This document shows, one piece after another, positions 59,815-64,000 of a DNA stretch of 64,000 nucleotides. Within the stretch, counting starts at the first letter, position 1, and each line of letters starts with the position of its first letter. Source of the DNA: Rhizobium album (GTDB lineage Bacteria; Pseudomonadota; Alphaproteobacteria; Rhizobiales; Rhizobiaceae); the NCBI RefSeq assembly GCF_003122325.1, contig NZ_QFBC01000021.1:1-64000 (forward strand). The letters run 5' to 3'. The translations under genes were made by a program, and so were the position numbers. The notes under the pieces are model-generated. The model searched no databases and was not told the origin of the DNA. It worked only from the letters and a program-made list of their open reading frames with translations.

Positions 59815-60699
59815 TTAACGGCGTTCCAATAACCGGCAGACGTCTTCCAGTTGCTCCAAAGTCTTATAAGCAATCTTGATCTGACCGCCGCTGCCGCGAT
59901 GGTTTATGCTGACATCCAGGCCCAGAGCGTCCGACAACGTGCGCTCCAGCGCCAGCGTGTCGGAGTCCTTTTCCTCTCGTCGAATTGTTCCGTAAGCAGG
60001 ATCATTCTGTGCCTTGATATCGTTTTGCGCCAGGCGCTCGGCATCGCGAACCGACATGCCTTTGGAAACGATCGTCTTTGCGAGCACGGTCGGATCAGAC
60101 GTCGAAACCAGCGCCCGCGCATGTCCGGCCGACAACGAACCTGCCGCCAACATGTCACGCACCGGATCAGGCAATTTGAGTAGCCGAAGGCTGTTTGCCA
60201 CGTGGCTGCGGCTTTTACCGATGATCTCGCCAAGATCGTTCTGGGTGTAGCCGTGCTCGGCAATCAGTTGTTCGTATCCCAGTGCCTCTTCCAGGGGGTT
60301 CAGGTCGGAGCGCTGGACGTTTTCGACAATAGCGATCTCAAGCGCCGTACGGTCATCGACATCCCGGACAATGACCGGAATTTCGACCAGCCCGGCCAGC
60401 TGCGCCGCCCGCCATCGACGTTCACCAGCTATTATCTCATACCGTTCTGATCCAGCCGTCCGAACAACGACAGGTTGCACAATCCCATGCTGTCGAATGG
60501 AACTGGCAAGATCCTGCAGTTCGTCCTCGTTAAAATAACGGCGAGGATTCTTCGGATTCCGGCTGACGAACTCAATGGGAATCATCCGGTCGGGATTGAC
60601 ACCCGGCTTGTTTCCGCCAACCGGAAGCGGCTGGTCCATCTCACCGATAAGTGCGGCCAGACCGCGACCGAGGCGGCGCTTGGAGATATCGTCGTTCAT
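59815..60699 (-). CDS. parB: Chromosome partitioning protein ParB
   Basis: A 294-residue CTPase clamp that loads at parS. The N-terminus KRRLGRGLAALIGE interacts with ParA. The CTP-binding region holds IAGERRWRAAQLAG (box II), and DLGEIIGKSRSHVANSLRLL is the helix-turn-helix that reads parS. A C-terminal dimerisation helix (IKIAYKTLEQLEDVCRLLER) ends it. It sits after parA with a 32-base gap. A perfect parS lies 1.4 kb away, in rsmG. Confidence 0.96.
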   Translation of the reverse strand: MNDDISKRRLGRGLAALIGEMDQPLPVGGNKPGVNPDRMIPIEFVSRNPKNPRRYFNEDELQDLASSIRQHGIVQPVVVRTAGSERYEIIAGERRWRAAQLAGLVEIPVIVRDVDDRTALEIAIVENVQRSDLNPLEEALGYEQLIAEHGYTQNDLGEIIGKSRSHVANSLRLLKLPDPVRDMLAAGSLSAGHARALVSTSDPTVLAKTIVSKGMSVRDAERLAQNDIKAQNDPAYGTIRREEKDSDTLALERTLSDALGLDVSINHRGSGGQIKIAYKTLEQLEDVCRLLERR

Positions 60700-60731
60700 G
60701 CTGCACTCTCACATACCGGCTACCCGACGGG

Positions 60732-61526
60732 TCAGGCGGCTTTCCTTTGACGTTCACGCTGGATCACTTCGGAGGCAAGCTGGAGATAAGCTTGGCTGCC
60801 AGCGCACTTCAGATCATAAAGAATAGCGGGTTTACCATAAGACGGCGCTTCCGAAACACGTACATTTCTCGGAATCAGCGTGTGGTAGACCTTCTCACCC
60901 AAATGACTGCGAACATCATGCACGACCTGCTGGGCGAGATTGTTGCGCGCATCGAACATTGTCAGCACAATACCCTGAATATCCAAGGCCGGATTGACCG
61001 TTTGGCGAATCTGTCCAACGGTTTCCAGAAGCTGGCTCAAGCCTTCCAGTGCAAAGAATTCGCATTGCAACGGTACCAGCACCGAATGAGCGGCGGCCAT
61101 GGCATTCATCGTCAACAGATTGAAGGAAGGCGGGCAATCCACCAGGATGTAAGAAAACGCCAGCGCCTCATCCTGCTGCAAAGCACGGCGAAGGCGGAAG
61201 ACACGATCGCTTTTTTGCGCGATCTCCATCTCGAAGCCGAGCAAATCCATGGTCGACGGCACGATATAAAGATTCGGCACGGCCGTTTCGACCACCGTCT
61301 CCAATATGCCATGCGACCCCATCAGAAGATCGTAGGAGGATAACTTGCGGTCACGACGATCGATGCCCAACCCCGTGCTTGCATTGCCTTGAGGATCGAG
61401 ATCGACGATCAACACACGCTCTCCGATAGCAGCCAAGGCCGTCGCAAGATTGATCGCGGTTGTCGTCTTGCCGACGCCACCCTTTTGATTAGCAATGGTG
61501 ATGATGCGATTCTTCTCGCTTGCCAT
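60732..61526 (-). CDS. parA: Chromosome partitioning ATPase ParA
   Basis: A 264-residue deviant Walker ATPase: ITIANQKGGVGKTTTAINLA (P-loop with signature lysine), VLIVDLDPQGNASTGLG (A' motif) and YILVDCPPSFNLLT (Walker B). It drives origin segregation with ParB. ATG 61526 has AGGTGA six bases upstream; a GTG at 61535 overlaps the rsmG stop as GTGA and is also possible. rsmG-parA-parB are tightly packed in one direction. Confidence 0.95.
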   Translation of the reverse strand: MASEKNRIITIANQKGGVGKTTTAINLATALAAIGERVLIVDLDPQGNASTGLGIDRRDRKLSSYDLLMGSHGILETVVETAVPNLYIVPSTMDLLGFEMEIAQKSDRVFRLRRALQQDEALAFSYILVDCPPSFNLLTMNAMAAAHSVLVPLQCEFFALEGLSQLLETVGQIRQTVNPALDIQGIVLTMFDARNNLAQQVVHDVRSHLGEKVYHTLIPRNVRVSEAPSYGKPAILYDLKCAGSQAYLQLASEVIQRERQRKAA

Positions 61527-61531
61527 ACAAT

Positions 61532-62182
61532 TCACCTGGAGGATGATGCATTCATTCGTTTGATGCCGGTGATTTCTAGAATAACGGAATCCCGCTCAAT
61601 CACACTTTGATGTTTTAACAGATCGAAGTGCCATCGGCCACGTGCTTTATCGATCTCGGTGGCATAATCCCGGCCTTTGTGCAGTAGAGCCTTGAGATTT
61701 TTGTTGCTGATCGCCCAAGGTTCGACATATTCGAGCAAAAGATCCAGATCCGCCAAGGCCCGCGCCGACACGACGTCGCATTCCGAAACCTCCGCCGGCG
61801 CCGCTTCGATGCGAACGGCATGAACAGAGCCGCGCCCTCCGGTCTGCAGCAGCGCAGTGCGCAAAAACGCAGCCTTCTTGTGGTTGCTCTCGATGAGATG
61901 AACCCAGCCTTCGCCGGCCTCGGCAAGGCAAATGGCAGTGATCACGCCGGGAAAACCACCGCCGCTGCCGAGGTCCAACCATTTGTGATTACCTGGGCAA
62001 AGCTGATAAATCTGCAGGCTATCGAGTATATGCCGCCGCCAAAGATCATCCTTGGTGGAGGGAGCCACCAGGTTTATGATCGTGGCCCATTTGCTGAAAA
62101 GATCGGCAAAGGTCTCCAGCCGCTCCAATGTTTCACGTGAAACACGCAGGCCGTTCAGTTCAACCCAGGGACTCTCTTGCAT
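61532..62182 (-). CDS. rsmG: 16S rRNA (guanine527-N7)-methyltransferase
   Basis: It methylates G527 of 16S rRNA; loss gives low-level streptomycin resistance in many bacteria. The 216-residue protein has the SAM-binding block [20 protein letters not shown] and the conserved [13 protein letters not shown] and WRRHILDSL. Start ATG 62182 is used; a TTG at 62194 overlaps mnmG. The perfect parS site lies inside the first 20 codons, where it reads as codons of the segment [10 protein letters not shown]. Confidence 0.93.
   Translation of the reverse strand: MQESPWVELNGLRVSRETLERLETFADLFSKWATIINLVAPSTKDDLWRRHILDSLQIYQLCPGNHKWLDLGSGGGFPGVITAICLAEAGEGWVHLIESNHKKAAFLRTALLQTGGRGSVHAVRIEAAPAEVSECDVVSARALADLDLLLEYVEPWAISNKNLKALLHKGRDYATEIDKARGRWHFDLLKHQSVIERDSVILEITGIKRMNASSSR
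62129..62144. promoter_or_regulatory. Perfect parS ParB-binding site
   Basis: TGTTTCACGTGAAACA, an exact 16-bp palindromic parS, lies within the N-terminal coding part of rsmG, 0.6 kb upstream of parA. It should be a loading site for the ParB encoded at 59815. Confidence 0.95.
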
Positions 62183-62186
62183 TGTA

Positions 62187-64000
62187 TCAGGCAACTTTTT
62201 GTTGGCCAGCGGCCATCTTGCGAAGGAAAGCCAGGATCAGCGCGATGGCAGCGGGTGTCATGCCATCCACCCGCGACGCCTGTGCGATATTGGTCGGCCT
62301 GGCCTGATGCAATTTCTGCTTTAACTCATTGGAGAGGCCCGGCAACGCGGAGAAATCGAAATCGACAGGAATATGCCGCTCCTCTTCTCGAGCAACTTCG
62401 GCGATATCGCTCGCCTGCCGGTCCATATAAACCGCATAAATCGCCTCGATCTCCACTGCGTCAGCTACCCGCTTATCAATATCTGCCAGTTCCGGCCACA
62501 CAGCCCTCAAACTGGAAAGCGAGTGATCGGTATAGGAGAGAAGATCATAGGCGGTTCGTCGTTGCCCATCCTGATTCAGCTTGATTCCAAATCTCGACGC
62601 CTCCGATGGCGTCAGTGACAATGTTTTCAGCAGCGTCCTCGCCTCGATCAAATTGACATTGAAAGCATTAAAACGCTCCTGCCGGGCTGGGGACAGGCAT
62701 CCGAGTTCCGTGGCTATCGGTGTCAGTCGCATATCGGCATTGTCAGCACGCAAAGACAGGCGATACTCCGCTCGCGAGGTGAACATGCGATAAGGTTCCG
62801 CGATTCCACGCGACGTCAAGTCATCGATCATCACGCCGATATAGGATTGGGTCCGGCTAAAATGAAAGGGCGGCTTGCCAGCGGCGAGGCACGCGGCATT
62901 CAAGCCGGCTACCAATCCCTGCGCAGCGGCTTCTTCGTAGCCGGTTGTGCCGTTGATCTGGCCGGCGAGAAAAAGACCGGGGATCTTTTTCACTTCCAAA
63001 CCAAGCGTCAGTTCGCGCGGATCGATATGATCATATTCGATCGCATAACCCGGCTGGCGGATGACCACGCGCTCTAACCCCGGGATCGTCCGGATAAACG
63101 CCTCCTGAACCTCCGCCGGAAGCGACGTCGAGATGCCATTTGGATAGACGGTGTCATCATCCAGGCCTTCGGGCTCAAGGAAAATCTGGTGACCGTCACG
63201 CTCACCGAATTTAACGATCTTATCTTCGATCGAGGGGCAATAGCGAGGTCCGATTCCCTCGATCTGGCCGGAATACATTGCCGAACGACCAAGATTCTCG
63301 GCAATGATTCGATGTGTTTCCGGCGTCGTCCGGGTGACCCCGCATTTGATTTGCGGATTGATGATGCGATCGGTCATGAAGGAGAACGGCACCGGCTCGT
63401 CATCTGCATCCTGTGCACCGATACTAGCCCAGTCGATGGTCGAGCCGTCAAGGCGCGCGGGCGTGCCCGTCTTCAGGCGACCCATTTCGAGTCCGAAACG
63501 GCCAAGCGTGCTGCTTAATCCGATCGAAGGCTCTTCACCGACCCGGCCGGCGGGAATCTTGACATCGCCGATATGAATCAGACCCCGTAGAAATGTGCCG
63601 GTGGTAAGAACGATAGAACGGCAGGCGAGTCGTGTTCCATCTCGCAGAACTAGATGCTTGATAATCGCATTCTGAAGATCGATGTCAAATGCATCACCCT
63701 CAAGAACCTGAAGGTTTGGATAGGAGAAAATCTCCGCTTGCATCGCCAAGCGATAAAGCTTTCGATCTGCCTGGGTTCTCGGTCCGCGGACAGCCGGCCC
63801 CTTTTTGCGGTTGAGCATCCGAAACTGAATACCGGCGGCGTCGGCAACACGTCCCATCAAGCCGTCCATGGCGTCGATTTCGCGGACGAGGTGGCCTTTG
63901 CCCAGGCCGCCAATGGCGGGATTACAGGACATGACGCCGATCGTATCACGCTTATGCGTCACCAGAGCCACGTCTGCACCAAGTCTGGCGGCAATAGCGG
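62187..64000 (-). CDS. mnmG: tRNA uridine-5-carboxymethylaminomethyl modification enzyme MnmG (5' end outside window)
   Basis: With MnmE this FAD enzyme installs the cmnm5 group on wobble uridine 34. About 604 codons are present and the reading frame continues past base 64000, so the N-terminal FAD-binding GGGHAG region is off the window. Visible are the block [20 protein letters not shown], the insertion [20 protein letters not shown], and [20 protein letters not shown]. The C-terminal helical domain for MnmE contact ends at [10 protein letters not shown]. It overlaps rsmG's alternative TTG start. Confidence 0.96.
   Translation of the reverse strand, partial: AIAARLGADVALVTHKRDTIGVMSCNPAIGGLGKGHLVREIDAMDGLMGRVADAAGIQFRMLNRKKGPAVRGPRTQADRKLYRLAMQAEIFSYPNLQVLEGDAFDIDLQNAIIKHLVLRDGTRLACRSIVLTTGTFLRGLIHIGDVKIPAGRVGEEPSIGLSSTLGRFGLEMGRLKTGTPARLDGSTIDWASIGAQDADDEPVPFSFMTDRIINPQIKCGVTRTTPETHRIIAENLGRSAMYSGQIEGIGPRYCPSIEDKIVKFGERDGHQIFLEPEGLDDDTVYPNGISTSLPAEVQEAFIRTIPGLERVVIRQPGYAIEYDHIDPRELTLGLEVKKIPGLFLAGQINGTTGYEEAAAQGLVAGLNAACLAAGKPPFHFSRTQSYIGVMIDDLTSRGIAEPYRMFTSRAEYRLSLRADNADMRLTPIATELGCLSPARQERFNAFNVNLIEARTLLKTLSLTPSEASRFGIKLNQDGQRRTAYDLLSYTDHSLSSLRAVWPELADIDKRVADAVEIEAIYAVYMDRQASDIAEVAREEERHIPVDFDFSALPGLSNELKQKLHQARPTNIAQASRVDGMTPAAIALILAFLRKMAAGQQKVA

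Overview
The window looks like a chromosomal segment of an alphaproteobacterium of the Rhizobiaceae (Rhizobium, Agrobacterium or a near relative). The support is high GC with strong third-position bias, GAAC/GTTC-type LexA control of an imuA-imuB-dnaE2 cassette, a TrcR (DUF1013) gene, a 180-kDa-class NAD-glutamate dehydrogenase, RIME-like palindromes, a candidate Irr box before the bacterioferritin genes, and the order leuS-lptE-holA / parB-parA-rsmG-mnmG. A perfect 16-base parS inside rsmG and a second 14/16 parS-like site after leuB suggest that the segment lies in the origin-proximal partition domain. Almost everything is core housekeeping; the accessory content is small and mostly decayed. 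I found no CRISPR array, prophage, toxin island or clearly new multi-gene system.

Layout. 1-760: right end of an IS256-family element that appears to have cut a small secreted-protein gene, then apparently non-coding DNA. 762-1868: tRNA-Ser(CGA), and rplU-rpmA with promoter and terminator. 1894-3107: two tandem GNAT acetyltransferases. 3253-4113 (minus): endonuclease/exonuclease/phosphatase family protein. 4198-12337: obgE, proB, proA, nadD, rsfS, rlmH, an EnvC-like activator and ctpA, closely spaced on the plus strand. 12410-14177: divergent polysaccharide deacetylase and rppH. 14199-14666: two truncated convergent genes (AraC and VOC). 14841-15615 (minus): bfd-bfr iron storage. 15904-21750 (minus): imuA-imuB-dnaE2 SOS mutasome.

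21970-32902: metallopeptidase, DUF1737 and CitE-like pair, a small membrane protein, leuD, leuB, two tandem PAP2 phosphatases, an MHS-type transporter with a large extra loop, an FMN reductase, asd and an MltB-type transglycosylase. 33023-36371 (minus): a GGDEF protein, beta-carbonic anhydrase and pyridoxal kinase. 36617-42839: NAD-glutamate dehydrogenase and a UMF1-type transporter. 42899-48750 (minus): purH, a heparinase II/III family protein, an RsmB-type methyltransferase and htpX. 48880-49654: an SDHAF4-like protein and a secreted nuclease separated by a perfect 16-base inverted repeat. 49786-54636: acs and prpE on the minus strand around trcR. 54744-55406: YggS-type PLP protein. 55589-59777: leuS, lptE, holA. 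59815-64000 (minus): parB, parA, rsmG and the 3' part of mnmG, which runs off the window.

Functional links. Protein synthesis and ribosome maturation (rplU, rpmA, obgE, rsfS, rlmH, leuS, rsmB-like, rsmG, mnmG) dominate. Envelope functions (envC-like, ctpA, mltB-like, PAP2 pair, lptE) and amino-acid metabolism (proBA, leuD, leuB, asd, gdh) follow. Starts were chosen by Shine-Dalgarno spacing, overlap with neighbours and family length; several are non-ATG (GTG or TTG) and are flagged.
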